Program-made: the position numbers and the translations under genes
In this document: positions 9,118-24,100 of the stretch, piece by piece
Position numbering within the stretch: the first letter of the stretch is position 1
How the letters are laid out: each line of letters starts with the position of its first letter
Source: Mytilisepta virgata
Taxonomy: Eukaryota; Mollusca; Bivalvia; Mytilida; Mytilidae
Direction: 5' to 3'
Length of the DNA: 64,000 nt
Assembly (NCBI GenBank): GCA_028015205.1
Contig: CM051513.1
Span: 46,814,841-46,878,840 of the forward strand
Notes under the pieces: generated by a model
What the model saw: the letters and a program-made list of their open reading frames with translations, nothing else
Told to the model about the DNA's origin: nothing
Databases searched by the model: none

Positions 9118-12100
9118 CTGAAAAAGATAAAATATCATTTTGAACATACATTTTTATAATACATCTCGCACACAATTTGATTCTTATTTAGAAATAAATA
9201 TTCTGTAGTTAAGTTTAAACTTATTTTTTTATAGTGGATTGGGAAACAAGTTATACCAACCTACACTGATCCCTATTCACCTGGTGGCTTCGTAGTCTAA
9301 TGCGCTAACCACTACACAACGGATTAAAATTGCGATTTTGTATAGTTCCCGTTATATATAGATGCTGAAGCCAAATAATAATACTTATCGTACTTCCCTG
9401 CGTCTATACCACCCTGTTCAGCCGCTCTGTAATCTCTGTATTTTAAGGCTTTGTGACGTATTAGGAGACATTATCCGCGACAGCAGGACTTATCAGCGAC
9501 GTCACAATATGAGAGCAGGACTTATTAGCGACGTCACAATGTGAGAGCAGACGTTATCAAGTTTACCTCCAGGAGGACAAAAAAGCGTAAAAAATGTCTT
9601 ACAGCGGCGACTAAAATGTACAGAATTTGTACGATAAACACCGCTTGACACAATATGAATCTTTTAGGCTCGTTCGATGCGCTTTTGTACCTCCAGGAGG
9701 ACAAAAAAGCGTAAAAAATGTCTTACAGGGGCGACTAAAATGTACAGAATTTGTACGATAAACAGATTATCGGGTTTTCTGCGTAAATATATTGTAAAAT
9801 ATCAGCCGCTTGACACAATATGAATCTTTTAGGCTCGTTCGATGCGCTCACTCGGCAAAAATCTTCATATTGTGGCTCGCGGCTGATATTTTACGATATC
9901 AATGTGCAGAAAACCCGATAATCTATACAAATTGTCGAGCAGATTTATATCTTAAATACCATTAACATGCATGTCCTTTTTTTATTTCGCTTATTGACCA
10001 TATACTTACGGGTGGTGGATCACGTGACGTGTGAATTAGTTCCCTTGGGTCTACATCATAGTCTGCTACCGGAATTGCCGGTCCATTCTGTTTATTACAA
10101 GAAATAATGAATAAATCATTTAGGATGACTATCATTTGATCAGATATATGTCATTGTATGTAGTGGTTTATGTTTTACACAAACAAGTCTACATTTATTT
10201 TTTACAATTAAATTTGTCGCTTTACCTCCATACTGACCAATACCGTATAAAGGTATATAAATACTGAGAAAATAATTCTCAGTTTTTATATACCTTCCAT
10301 TTTTGGTACATGTGAGTTGTCTCCATTTACAGAGTTACCTGCTCTATGAAAAAGGTGTCTTTTATAGATACAAATGGACAAAATAATTGTTTTGTTATGG
10401 TCAATCAAATATATTTATGTTTCTACTCTCAAAATGGACGAATTACATCAGGTGACCTTAGGTCATTTGGATAACATCACGTGATGAAATAATAAAACGG
10501 ATTACATGTATGGCGTATAAATATTCGGCAAGAAAATTGAATTGTGTGATTATTCCATTGGTTAGATCAAAGGAACTGTTGGTTAAATTAAATAAAGGAA
10601 CAGGTGGGAATTGTCATGTTTAATATAGTGTAAAGTGGACATTTTTTAAAACAATTAACTCAAGAAAATCGCAAATGCATCAAAATTCAACATGACACCA
10701 TATATGGAAAATTAAAATTTTTGCAAACGTCTGCTGATGTTAGAATATTTTTCTGCATAAAATTTTGTTGTTACTCTGCAGTAATTATTTTGATATTCAA
10801 CCACAAAATGCAGATTAATGAAAGACATATGGTTTTTTCCTGCATAAAGCCGATACAGAATGTTGAACTAGAATAGGGAAAGACTGATAGCTAGAGGAAC
10901 GTTATTGACTGTTTAAGAAAAATATTATATGTACAAATACTCTAACATATTGCAGGTTGCACCCCATCAGTGCGACCAATCCACCTGTTAGATATTCTGG
11001 TTACCTGTGGAGTTAGCTCTTCAACTGTGTATTTGCTGTAAAGACGAGAGAAACAGTCGACATCATTTTCATCAGCAAGTAGTAAATCAAGCTCCAGTCT
11101 CACAATGAGACAAGCGTCCTGGGGGCACTCATCGTATGAACCTGGGTCCCGGTTGTTAGTATGTCTGTACATTATTGCTAGATATCTATATAAAAAAAGA
11201 GGAGTAAAGGGAGTCTGGAAGACTAAAACCTTATGTTAAGGATGTTCGCTGGTCATGTTTTTGATTTTTTGTCAGATGTTCAGAATCATCTGGTTTTATC
11301 CATTAAATTTGAATGCCATAAATTATTTTTCCCGCTAACACCCATTTTTCTTTTCATAAATAGTTTGCATGCAGTATAATAAGCTATTTGTAAAATCTTA
11401 TAAAATCCTTGTTATTAATTAATGATTTTTGAGAAATAAAACTTGTCCATGATAAAGCTATGTAAAATCAAGAGAGCATATTTTTCCCGCCAAGTTTTCA
11501 ATGGCTTTTATCTCTAAAACAACCACACAGACCTGTAATTTTTTTCGCTCTTTTAGTTCTTTTATTAATCCACTATCAAGGTAAAATGTATGAATATATG
11601 CAAAATGATCTTATGCTTATTTCTATATCTACCCTAGTAACAGTCCAAGACTTCCATGTCTCCCGCGAGACACCAGCAGAGTGCAGATATGGGTCGAGGG
11701 GTGAATTACATGTACATGTAAGGGCAGGTATTTAAATAGGAATCATCCTGGCATGGGTTCTTGCCTTCAAGTCCGGTTTCATTTAGATATTTTTTTATCA
11801 ATTTTTTGCACTATTTCCACGGCAACGGCATCAATTTTAAAAATTCCAAGGCGAAAGTGCATCTCAAGCTCCATCACCTGGAGCGAAATGTTCAAAGTTA
11901 AGACAAAAATAATAATATATATAAGAAGAAATAATGGGACAAAAATAGTGAACCAAATTTGAGAGTGACAAATCATTTCCTAAAAAATATAGAACATTCA
12001 AAATCAGAACATCTAAAACAAACGCCGAATCATTTCCCTGTTTAACATACATTTGTAAGACTATGATTGAGACTGGTTCCCTGAGGTCAATACAAACTAG

Positions 12101-15100
12101 AGGCTCAGTGGGCTGAGCCTGTATCGCTCACCTGATTGAGACTGGTGCCCTGACGTCAATACAAACTAGAGGCTCAGTTGGCTGAGCCTGTATTGCTCAC
12201 CTGATTGAGACTGGTCCCCTGACGTCAATACAAACTAGAGGCTCAGTGGGCTGAGCCTGTATCGCTCACCTGATTGAGACTGGTGCCCTGACGTCAATAC
12301 AAACTAGAGGCTCAGTGGGCTGAGCCTGTATCGCTCACCTGATTGAGACTGGTGGCCTGACGGCAATACAAAAAAAGTCAATGAAGTCCGGAAATCAAAT
12401 CCCAATTACAACTTATCGTAGATGCACGAATATTTGTGAAACGGATTCAAGTGCAAACTTTCATATAAAATGGACCATGTTGCCGGTAATACGGAAGAGG
12501 AGACTATCATGCTCTGAATGACCATTAATCACAATTCAGATACTCCAGAAAGGGATGTGGGGGCGGGGGGGGAATCTTTGCCATTCTCTGCATGTCAGGT
12601 ATTATAAACTATCGATAAATAGGTCTTGAACACCAGTTGGTTAAACCTTACCCAACTTCTGAGTCAAAGAAGTATTTATCACCGTCGGTATCGCTATCAA
12701 GTTCAGCGAACGAATTAACAGGTGTCCACTCGGCTGTAGATCTCAACTTTGGATAGTTCCTTTTCAAATTAAATGTTGAATCTCTTGGAATGCAAATACC
12801 AACTCTTACATACGCTGAACTAGAAAATGAAAAGAGAAAAGGACCGTGAAGTAGTGCATGAACATGTTGATTTTTCTTCTTTTTATTTTTTCGCTAAAAT
12901 GTCTACAATTCTTGTATATTGTTGTCTTTAATCTACGTTGTAGCCTACAACTAAACAAGAAACAGAATGAAATATTTATTCTGGAGGGTTTATACAAGTT
13001 TGTAAAATAAAGCCTTGTCCTGTGCTTATTTTTATTATATTTATTTTTTTTGTTCTTTTTTTATTTGTTCAATATTTGAACTAAAATCATCGTAGAAAGT
13101 AGATTTCCATTACAACAAGAAGATTTTCCAGATCGGGAAAACCAACGTAAATTCTGCACCGGAAGCCATTTACTTCGTACAAGAAAAAACCGTAATGAAA
13201 ACATCCGGTCTGCAATAAACGATTTTTGTTTAAAAAAAAGCGGGATAAAATATGTACTTACTGTGTTATACCCATTCCAAATATTTTAATTTGCTGATCC
13301 GGCCATGTTTGGGTAAAATGCATTGAGTAGCTATGACTGCCTTGTAGAATGACAACAAATGGTGCCTGGGTACCAATATCATGAACCTGATACGCCACTG
13401 TATGGTCATCATCTCTTGCCATTAATAGATTATTTATAGATGTCTCTACACCCTCTGTGTCGGAATCTATCGAGTCTATATCTTCATCTTTGCCATAATT
13501 TACTCGAATCTGTCATAATAGTACTGTCATAAAACATATATACAATGTTCAAAACAAAACATTCAAACACATAAGCGACCCAGTTTATATTTAGATACTA
13601 ATTACCTCAGATCATTTAAACAAGAGCCCCCCAAGAACCTGAATCGCTCACCTGTTTTTTTTTGCATCAATGATTATTTTTGCTATTTAATGTATAACGT
13701 CGCATTTTTGCCTCGATAATGACTTGTACAGCTCAAATATAGAATCCTGTTCCAATATATATGGTGCTTAGTATTGACTTATTCAATTACCTTCACTGTT
13801 GACCTTTTTTTTGACTTGTAAAGGGAAATTATAGAGTCCTGAATCTAAATATATATGGTTGCTTTGTAATCGGTTGCTTTGGATTTTTTTCAATGACCTT
13901 GATCCTTAAGCCTCTATATTGACTTGCTATATTATAAGGTCCTGAATCTTAATATATATGGTTGCTAGGGACTTTTCATCAGTTGCTATAAACTTTTTAA
14001 TGACCTCGACCTTCCATTTTACTTGTACAGCCACCATTTAATTTATTTTAAATTATACTCTTAACATCTGTGACAATATGTCAGACCATTATTTTTTACT
14101 TATAATTACTGTTTACAGGTAAATAATCGTTCAAGGGCAAAAGCTCCGTTAAGGGTTCAATTGATGATTTTGGTCATGTTGATTTATTTTTATATCTTAC
14201 TTTGCTGAACATTTTTGCTGTTTACTCTCTGTATTTATCTATAATAATATTCAAGCTAATAACCTAAAACGGACGACGGACGCCATCTGATTCTTTTAGG
14301 ACATGTGAGCTAAAAAGAAGCAAATAATTTGGGCTTTTCTAAAAACATTTAAGTCCCCCCTTATGGTCACCTCTAGTTTTATTTTCATTAAATTGGTAGA
14401 ATTCATATACATGTACTTATTTATGGTAAGGTAGGTACCAGTGATTTATGGTAAGGTAGGTACAAGAGATTTATGTAAGGTACGTACGAGAGATTTATGG
14501 TAAGGTAGGTACGAGAGATTTATGGTAAGGGAGGTACGAGAGATTTATGGTAAGGTAGGTATGAGATACCAAAGCAGAACATGTTAACAAAATTATCTAG
14601 ATCTGTCACTGTCATTCGAAAAATACGTAACCACATAATATTTCATTTCATTTCTGATGTACTTTGCAAACATCTTATAGAATTCACTTAAGTCTTTTTC
14701 TGAATGGGACACATAATTTACAAATTACTTATAATCTACAGTTTTGTCAAATTTCTTACAGAATATACATATAATATACATATAATTGAATTTTGTAGAA
14801 TTACAATAAAAACAAGATAATGAATGGTCAGTTCTACAAAAGTTGTCGGAGCTTTAGAGTCCTGTCTGAAATATCCAAGAAAGTAACAACGGTAGTAATT
14901 AACAGGTGCTTTGTACTTTATCAAAATTAGAATTAATACATAAAGTAAAGTCAAGAAATACCAAAGTATATTTACTGATAAACGTAACTGATATGCTTAC
15001 CGTTCCGGAGCACCTGATGTCGCTTGATGTTTTTTTGTGGGAGTTTCTGTGCTGTCTTGATCTATTTGTTTTTCAGTTTATTATATTTTATTTTATTCTG

Positions 15101-18100
15101 TAAGTTATTCATGTATCCTTTTGGCGTTTTGTTGTTGTTCTCCATTCGACTAAATGTTCTTTTTGTTTGAATTTCGAATTGACGGACTTTTCCCACTGTT
15201 TTGTGGCTTCGGTATTCTTTTGTCGATATTTATTAGTGATATAAAGTTTAACAATTTTTAAGTTGCGTTTGTGTTTTCGTCGTAGTTCTTGTCCCTTCTT
15301 TTGTAAATCAGTACTTACGGTACCATACTGATGTTCGCAAAAAGCCATTTCCCAATTCTCACGGTACGTGCACGCAGAAGTCAAATGAAACGAAACCGGA
15401 AGTATAACAGTGACACCTGGATACCCTGTTACAGAACCATCAACGTCAGTAAAACTTTCATTTTCATCACCATCTTCGTCGGTATAAAAAGGATGACCTG
15501 GTGGGTAGTTTATCACTCGATTTCCTTCCTGTGGCTTTAAAAAAAAAGTGTTTAAAATTTTCAAAGTGGTGATTCATTCCGTTTCATTATAAAAACACAT
15601 TATCAAACTTTCATGATTCCTCAAAACTGTTTCTTTTGCAAAAATAAAAAAAACCACTGTGATACAGAATTTATTTAAAATGTAATAACTTTAAAGACAA
15701 ACAATTGATTGCTAAATTCAGGTTGGGCGACCATCAATTAGGTATACAAACTAGAAGATGTAAAAATGCTTTCACTTCGTAAGAATGCAAAGTTCGTGAT
15801 GATGAGAAATATTTTCTTTTTAAATTGTAAGATAAATACCACCCTCTGTGATGATTTTTTAACACATATAAATATTTTGATATTTTGATTATCTGAATAT
15901 TAATCATACAGATAAATATAGATTCTCCTTCTGGTACGAGTAAGTTATGGAATTTCTCCGCCCGAGATAGTTATTTTTTCGATTTTCAACACGCGAGCCT
16001 TTAGCGAGCGTGTTAAAATCTAAAATTTAACTATTGAGGGTGGAGAAATTCCATACCTCACGAGTAAATTGAAGGAGAATCTGTTTCTCCTGTGATTTTC
16101 AACAAAAATCTCAAGGAAATGTCGTTGCTATGTAGTTTGTTTACATAGACGTCATTTCGGGACTTCTCTAGTTTATCGTTCCAATAACTGTAGAACAAAG
16201 GGCGGTAATTCCCATGTAGAAATTCAATCACCGGGAAGTGGTTAAAGATATGTATTTTTATCCCACCGATTAAACACGTCAAGAATAGGAGAAATATAGA
16301 ATAATAGATAGTTTCCTTTTTTATACTGAATATATCGAGCCTGAAGGCGAGTTTAGATATTCCACATGATATAGTCAGTATCAAAAAAGAAACTATCTAT
16401 TATTCTGTTTATCGATAATTCTTTTTTTCTTTCAGAAAAATATCACTTTTTCAACTAATTTTAATGTGCACTATTTTTCATAGCGGAAGAAGTTTTGTAA
16501 TGCGGTTGGAGCGTGATATCATTTTGAAACACATTACTGACAGTGAATTGGACAATATTGACTATTTGCGTGAATTGACGATGTGTCATCGGTAATTTCC
16601 ATAATTCCTTTTCAATGGACGATTAGATAAGTAGATCCTTCCGCATTACGTCACATGCAGTATTGCCTCATATTTTCAGTGATACAGCCTGTATGTGATA
16701 CTCGAAAATATTAGGCAAAACGATCGAAGGAAATATGTACGAATTGCAGATAAGATAAATACATGTGCTAGCAACGGAGCAATTGAGGGCATCAGATCCT
16801 GGTTAGACATGTTCTTTATGTTTATTGTTACTGAACACTTTAATTTTTAATTAATACATATATGTATGCTTTTTCATTGTGTGATTTCATTAGGTGTGTA
16901 ATAATGCAAATAAAGTTATATATATTATTTTTTAGTTTTTTGTTGTTATCTCGGGAAGGCAAAATATAGTAATTATGCATTTCAATAGAAGCAATAGTGT
17001 ACTTTTTTCTGTCTTTTTTTTATTTTACAGATAGTTTGTATGACGTTCATGTGGTTGGTATGGAAACAGATATGTAATTCTGACTCTTTCCCGCTATTTT
17101 TCGGGTCTTATTCGATTGTAATATCAACAAGTCGGAATTTAAGTTTGAATATTAAAAATCCGGCCAAAGGTATTGTTATTAGGATTTTATAACATACGTC
17201 ATTGAAACCGAACTTGATATTTTCTAGCCAATGTTGTGGAGAGGTTCGTAGTCTGCTGTCGATTCTAAATCCAATGGCTCCCATATCGTACTCCTTATCA
17301 CCCGGAAAACCATCAAACCAAACTCCATCAACAACATCCGGTTTCTTCAGAATCTCCCATCCTATCTGTGGATGGTTACTGAAACATTTGTAAAATGATG
17401 TTAACGTAAAGAGAATATATTTGGTATAATCGAAAATCAAGTTTGTTACGCAAAAGAAAAAGAACCAAAGGCTTTTAGCAGGTAGATATAATTTTCCCCA
17501 AACAGAGACACGTTCCTTTGTTTATATACACACATGTAAACAGACTATTCGTAAATACGGAGGTCGATCATTGCATGGAACTACCGGGCAATTTGATTGG
17601 AACGATTCCATGGTCTATATATAAACGTTGGGAATGATGGAATACAAATGTAGTATTTACTTTCTGTTTTGACTCTTTCTTATTTTAGCTTAAATAAGAT
17701 CTACAGGCTCACCTGGCTTTTATTAGGCCATTATAAGTAAAGTCAAGACATACAAAAGGGATATATTCGAAGGAGGGGAAAATAAAATAAAAAAAGACTG
17801 ATGGAGAACAACGAAGACAAGACCTTGAAAACAATACATGCACTACAATTAAAAACTAAAAATATATGAACAACAAGATGTTAGCCCTTTTGTATCCACA
17901 GGGCTTTTAAAGAAACACAAAATGCCAAAGTAACCTTGATTTTTGACCTTTGGATTGCATATGTCCTTCTATACGAGATACATGCATGTTGAATGGATGA
18001 ATCTAAAAAGAAAGTGAAGTTGTAGACGGTATAGTTGTCATCAATCCTGCAAAGTTTCAAAACATTTCATAACGAACTTTCAGAGAAGAAGTTTGAAAAT

Positions 18101-21100
18101 TGGCCAATAAAAATCAAAGATGGCCTCTTTTGCGGCCATGTTGTTGATCCAACCGGAACCAATGGTTGTTCGTTTGTAGATCGTTTGTGGAGAACCTTCC
18201 ATACATCATTCCTACCAAGAACCAAAGGTCGAAAGTTGGTTGAGGTCTTTCCATGCATCATTATTTGGTTACAATCTGCCCATTAGTTCCTTATAAAATG
18301 AAATAAAAGTCCCTTCCATTTGGTTTCAATGGAAACTTTGAGCAACCCCTGCAAAACATTTTAATGTGTTGTTTCAGATAACTGTTTGATGTGGGATCAT
18401 CTACGTATAAATAGCATTACTGCAAGACTTTGTCTAAACAAGATGAGGTTTCACAGAAAAAGGCGCTATGAAGTATATCTTTCACATTCATGTCATATGT
18501 TAGTCTCTGGTTGCCAAGGATAAACATCTAAAAGAAGACTACCTCAAGTTCATTGCTGCCAAGTTAAGGATGTTCTCTCCTGAAGTTCAAAATAACAACG
18601 TTTTCCTAAATTATACATTTTTTACAATTGAATGTGAAATGCTTTAAATCTATAAACAAAAAAGTATATGTTCGTGTACGGACCCAGTCTTGCTCTGGGT
18701 TTCAAAGAGTCAACACCTTTTTATTTTTATTTTTTAGATACTCGTGATCAAGACCATATTGGTTAAAACGTTGAGTATTTTTAACTTTTTAGTTTGTTGT
18801 TTTTTTTCCATTATAATTTGGTTTTGTTCGACTTGTGTATTTCATACATTTTAGTCGTTTTACGCCCCTTTTGACAGCTCACCATTTCCATTTATTTTTC
18901 TTGTTATCTATTGTCGCATGAGCTGTTTCGCAACATACTTAGTTTTATGTTCGTGTACTTGTTTTTGCGATATTATCAACTGAAAAGTTCCAATTTTTGC
19001 CCTGATAATTTCTTTCTCGGGATTTTTCATAAGAAATACATTGGGAAAATAATATTGAAAGACGTTTAAAACGTATGGAAGGACTAACTACATTTTCGAA
19101 ATATTTTACAAACTGAACATTTGAAAGAAGTTCTTTAAGAATATGAAAATAAATATAGGGGTTACTGGGCAAACAAATTCCAATGTACTTTCTTTGAACA
19201 CTCCAGAGGAGCTACACAATTATTATCAAAAGTCAGAAACGTCATAAGTTCCATTTTTCTCTGGGTAGATTTTAAAGTGAATTTTCTAAATGAGTCCTAT
19301 GTTTAAGATAATTCAGATGAGGAAGCCATTTCGGCAGGTGGTTAGTATTATCAGACACAATTATGAATAAAATATACTGTAGTGGTCATCTTGGTCAGCA
19401 TTTCATGTTATCACCTACAGCTCCGAAAGAAAGGCCCCCAATGACCACTGTTGCCATCTTGGTTTTCAGGCAAGATTTTTCAAACGGATTTTCTCGTAGG
19501 GTCCTATGTCAAACTTAGTTTGGATATGGTGGCAGTTGACAGTCCAGGTCATCAGATACAATTCTGAAAGAGGACCATCTAAGGATTGTTGTTGGGTTAA
19601 AATATGCTTGTTTTAACTGTTAAACTAGGTATGCTTAAATAGAAAAATATCCACCTCCATAAACACCAAATAAACATAGAATCTAAATTATATATTATTG
19701 TTATTATATATAAACAGCTCCATACCAATTCCATCAATATTTGGAAAATAGAAAATGTCCTTGCCATAATGTGTATTTAAGTTTCCGCCTATCCTTTTAA
19801 GTTCTCTTTGTACTATACTTGCCACATTATCTTGTATCACCCGATATTACAGAGAGAAAAACTTACCGTTTTGCGAGATTAGGATATGATCTTTCACCGT
19901 AAGCTCCTTTCTTAATTTGTGGTTCTCCTATATTGTCAGTGAGACCTATTACAACACTATCTTCAAAGAATGCTTCAATTGATTTCGTCATCCTATAAAA
20001 ATACAAGAACACCACATCATAAAAACCTGAATTGGTATAGAACATATTACTTTGATACCAATGTTGATGCACAAGTTTTGCATATTTCGTCTACTTACAT
20101 CTCATTAGCTGTGCTCATCAAATAGATGAAGAGCAAATTCAAAAATGTCAAAATGACCAATTGTGGTAAGGCTGCCAAAATGACCAAAAGGGGTAAGTCA
20201 AAACAATTTAAGGACAAACCTATGCACGAGATATGTCACATCAGCAAACAAAGAATACGTCATGGATAATTCGAGGAAACGAGTTATAAAGCAATATTGT
20301 ATGTGTTTAATTATTTTCCGTTTTACAAACTCGGTTGAAAGAGGGTTTATACGTTAATCTTATTTTGATTTGATTAATTCTGAGCTGACTGAATCTTAAT
20401 CGTTTCTACTTGCGATTTTAAAACGAAGCACTGTTAAATGTGTCTGTTAAAAGTCACACTACCTCGTTTTTCTCTTGTGTGTATCGTTTGTCTTTGTTTC
20501 ACCGTGATATGGCTTAAATGTCGCCCACACGGCGTCACACAATATTCAATCAATCTTGTCTTTGTTGTTTCGACATCATTTTTGAAGCACAAGATATGCA
20601 GATTTAATCAATGTATTCCATTTTACTTAAGGCCAAAATGTAGAACATCCTCGGTGGTCTCGTGGTAACGTGTTCGCGGATTGTTGCGGGTTCGATCCCC
20701 GGCTGGGTCAAACCAAAGACATTACATTTGGTATTTGCTGCTTCTCCGCCAAGCACGCGGCATATAGGAGTAAGAGCAAAGGACTGGTCGGCTCGGAGTC
20801 AGTATCATGTGCGAGTGGGGTGATATGTCTTCATGCAGACATTAACCTCGTGAGCTAGCATGTTAAAAATCCGACTCAACGTGTCGGTCTAGTACAAAGC
20901 AGGGATCATATTCATATCATATTAAGATGTTTTCCTGAAATGCACCTTATGGTTCCCACTGGACGTTAAACAGTTTTCTTTTTTTCTGCTTATACTTGCC
21001 TTATAAGAACCGTTCCAGTCAAACTTTCAGCAAACCTAAAATTAAATTGGGCTGTAAATATGTAATAATTATCATTTTTGTATAAGCTAGGATATTAATT

Positions 21101-24100
21101 CCATAGTACATATACTGTAAATATGGAAATTATTGCGATGTTTTTATTATTGCGAAAATTGCGATCGGTTTGGGATCGCAATATTAAAAACTCGCATTTT
21201 TAATGCAAATTTTCTTGTCCGATCTATTCTAGATATATCACCCTTTGTTTAAATTTACACCGATAAGTTTCTGGTCATTGAGTGCCGACATCCGGACACA
21301 GGTTAATTGGTAGATACTTAGTTGTATATTTATTGTTTGGACAGCTATTATATATAAATGACCATTAATTAAAACGATTTCATAAATAAAACTTCCATCT
21401 TCACTTTTTATCCCGATTTTAGTTTTCACGCGGGCAGCGATCGCAATAATTAAACCTCGCAATTTTGCCTGGAGTAGAAGAATCGCAATAATAAGTGCAC
21501 GCGAAAATTTCCGAATTTACAGTACATGATTTATACATTTTATTGATTTAATAGTCTTTGTGAGAAAATTCATATGGCAAAACCACATAGGTGAAACCAA
21601 AACCATCAAAGAAATGGTATATTTCTGATGGAGATCCTCCTTATTGTTTGCAACAGCTGCGATGGGTTAAGCCAAAACCATCAAAGAAAATGGTATATTT
21701 CTGATGGAGATCCTCCTTATATTTTACAACAGCTGCGATGAGTTAAACCAAAACCATCAAAGAAAATGGTATATTTCTGATGGAGATCCTCCTTATATTT
21801 TACAACAGCTGCGATGAGTTAAGCCAAAACCATCAAAGAAAATGGTATATTTCTGATGGAGATCCTCCTTATATTTTACAACAGCTGCGATGAGTTAAGC
21901 CAAAACCATCAAAGAAAATGGTATATTTCTAATGGAGATCCTCCTTATATTTTACAACAGCTGCGATGAGTTAAGCCAAAACCATCAAAGAAAATGGTAT
22001 ATTTCTGATGGAGATCCTCCTTATATTTTACAACAGCTGCGATGAGTTAAGCCAAAACCATCAAAGAAAATGGTATATTTCTGATGGAGATCCTCCTTAT
22101 ATTTTACAACAGCTGCGATGAGTTAAGCCAAAACCATCAAAGAAAATGGTATATTTCTGATGGAGATCCTCCTTATATTTTACAACAGCTGCGATGAGTT
22201 AAGCCAAAACCATCAAAGAAAATGGTATATTTCTGATGGAGATCCTCCTTATATTTTACAACAGCTGCGATGGGTTAAGCCAAAACCATTAAAGAAAAAG
22301 ATATTTTTCTGATGGAGATCCTCCTTATTTTTTACAACAGCTGCGATGGGTTAAGCCAAAACCATTAAAGAAAAAGGTATCTTTCTGATGGAGATCCTCC
22401 TTATTTTTTACAACAGCTGCGATGTGTTAAGCCAAAACAATCAAAGCAATGGTATATTTCTGATGTAGATCCTCTTTTGTTTACAACAGCTGCGATGGGT
22501 TAAGCCAAAACCAACAAAGAAAATGTATATTTCTGATGGAGATCCTCCTTATTTTTTACAACAGCTGCGATGGGTTAAGCCAAAACCATCAAAGAGAAAG
22601 GTTTTTTTTTTAAACAGCTGCGGTAAAGTTGAATGTTGTTTGTGATAAATAACTTACGTTTCTCATCACATATGTTTAATGATAGAAGATACATTCATAA
22701 AGTTTAATTGAGAACCAGAATGTTACTCCCGCAAGCGCCGGGTTTCACACTAATGCAGCACGGCAAAATAAATCAAATACTGTATGGCCTTCCGTGTGGT
22801 ATCCCAACATTTTATTACAATGGGTGCTTGATTTGATAATTTAGACTGTCTGAATATACACACCCCAGGCCTTATGAAATATAACTTTCTCATGTGAAAT
22901 TGCAAGATGGACAAATTGTTGTGGTAGATTGGCCTCTAACATCTTCTACATCTGCCACTGCTTAGTTACCGTGATTTTTACCATATATGATGGGTGTACT
23001 CCGGACCACCAGTTTACTCCATGTTTTCTTCCAGTAGTCTTATTCAGATTTGAAACTCATTCAACTTATATGTGGACTTTGGTGTTTGTAATTGTCTTTA
23101 TATAGCTAGTGACATCTCAGGGATATTTGATAAAAAAGATCTGATTACCAGTCACGATGGACAAATTTCGACAACTATTGAATTTCACTTTTGAGCCGAA
23201 TAGTTTGACTAAAGCAGGGTCACAGGGGCTTGATCCTACCTTTTCAAAAAGTTTATACTGTCCAGCTGCGTTTTTAGAAGAAAGAAAGCTCACTTCTTAC
23301 AAAGGCAAATGGATTGTAAACTTTTTATTGTGGCCCGATGGAGTTTGGAACCCGTCGACCCGACACCTTTTTGAAGGCTTGTTCACTGTGTAACAGGAGG
23401 GTCTGACAACTATCAGTTACCGAGCCCTGCTGTGTGCTAAAATGTCTACCGGAGCGACATTGAGACTGAATTTCTATTCAGATAAACCTCAAATAAAAGT
23501 TCTACAATAAACCACTAATTTACTGACAAACAAATGAATAGACTGACAGACAGCAGCAATTAAGACATGCAGTTCGTTCCAAAGAGACTCCAAGCTGTTT
23601 CATTTGGCAATACGAAATTATTTTAAAAGGTTTTCATATTTTGTTAACAAAAATTCAAACATTTAAATCAAAAATATAAATAGCAATTTCTTACAACAAA
23701 ATCATGGCTCTATATAAAAAATAATCATAATTTAGGAAAAACAACACTGGCAAAGTAAAAATGACACCAGAAATAATATTAAACATACTGTGGTGATAAG
23801 GAAGTTTAGCGAAAAATTCTAACATACATGTAACTTATATTTTAATCAAGAATTCAATTATACTCCAAAAACTAGAAATTGTGTCTGTAATACACGGATG
23901 CCCTGCCTTAAATGTAGGTCATAATGTATGAATGGTCAGTACTATCCAATGTACATCCACTTATAAAGTTTCGTTGATACACTATGCTTAGTTCCAAAGA
24001 AATGATCCTAAAGGCAAAACTTAACCAGAGTCGCTCAGGAATAAAATGTAGGTCATAATGACCCAATTATTGTATAACTGCTCATTACTACCCAAGGCAC

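Noticed and set aside
15109..15318. Extension of exon 19 frame (STDLQKKGQELRRK...)
   Set aside because: The frame runs on past a good donor (ACC|GTAAGTAC at 15318); what follows is intronic repeat sequence.
23157..23393. 78-codon plus-strand open frame
   Set aside because: No family resemblance, no splice context, antisense inside a CEMIP-like intron.
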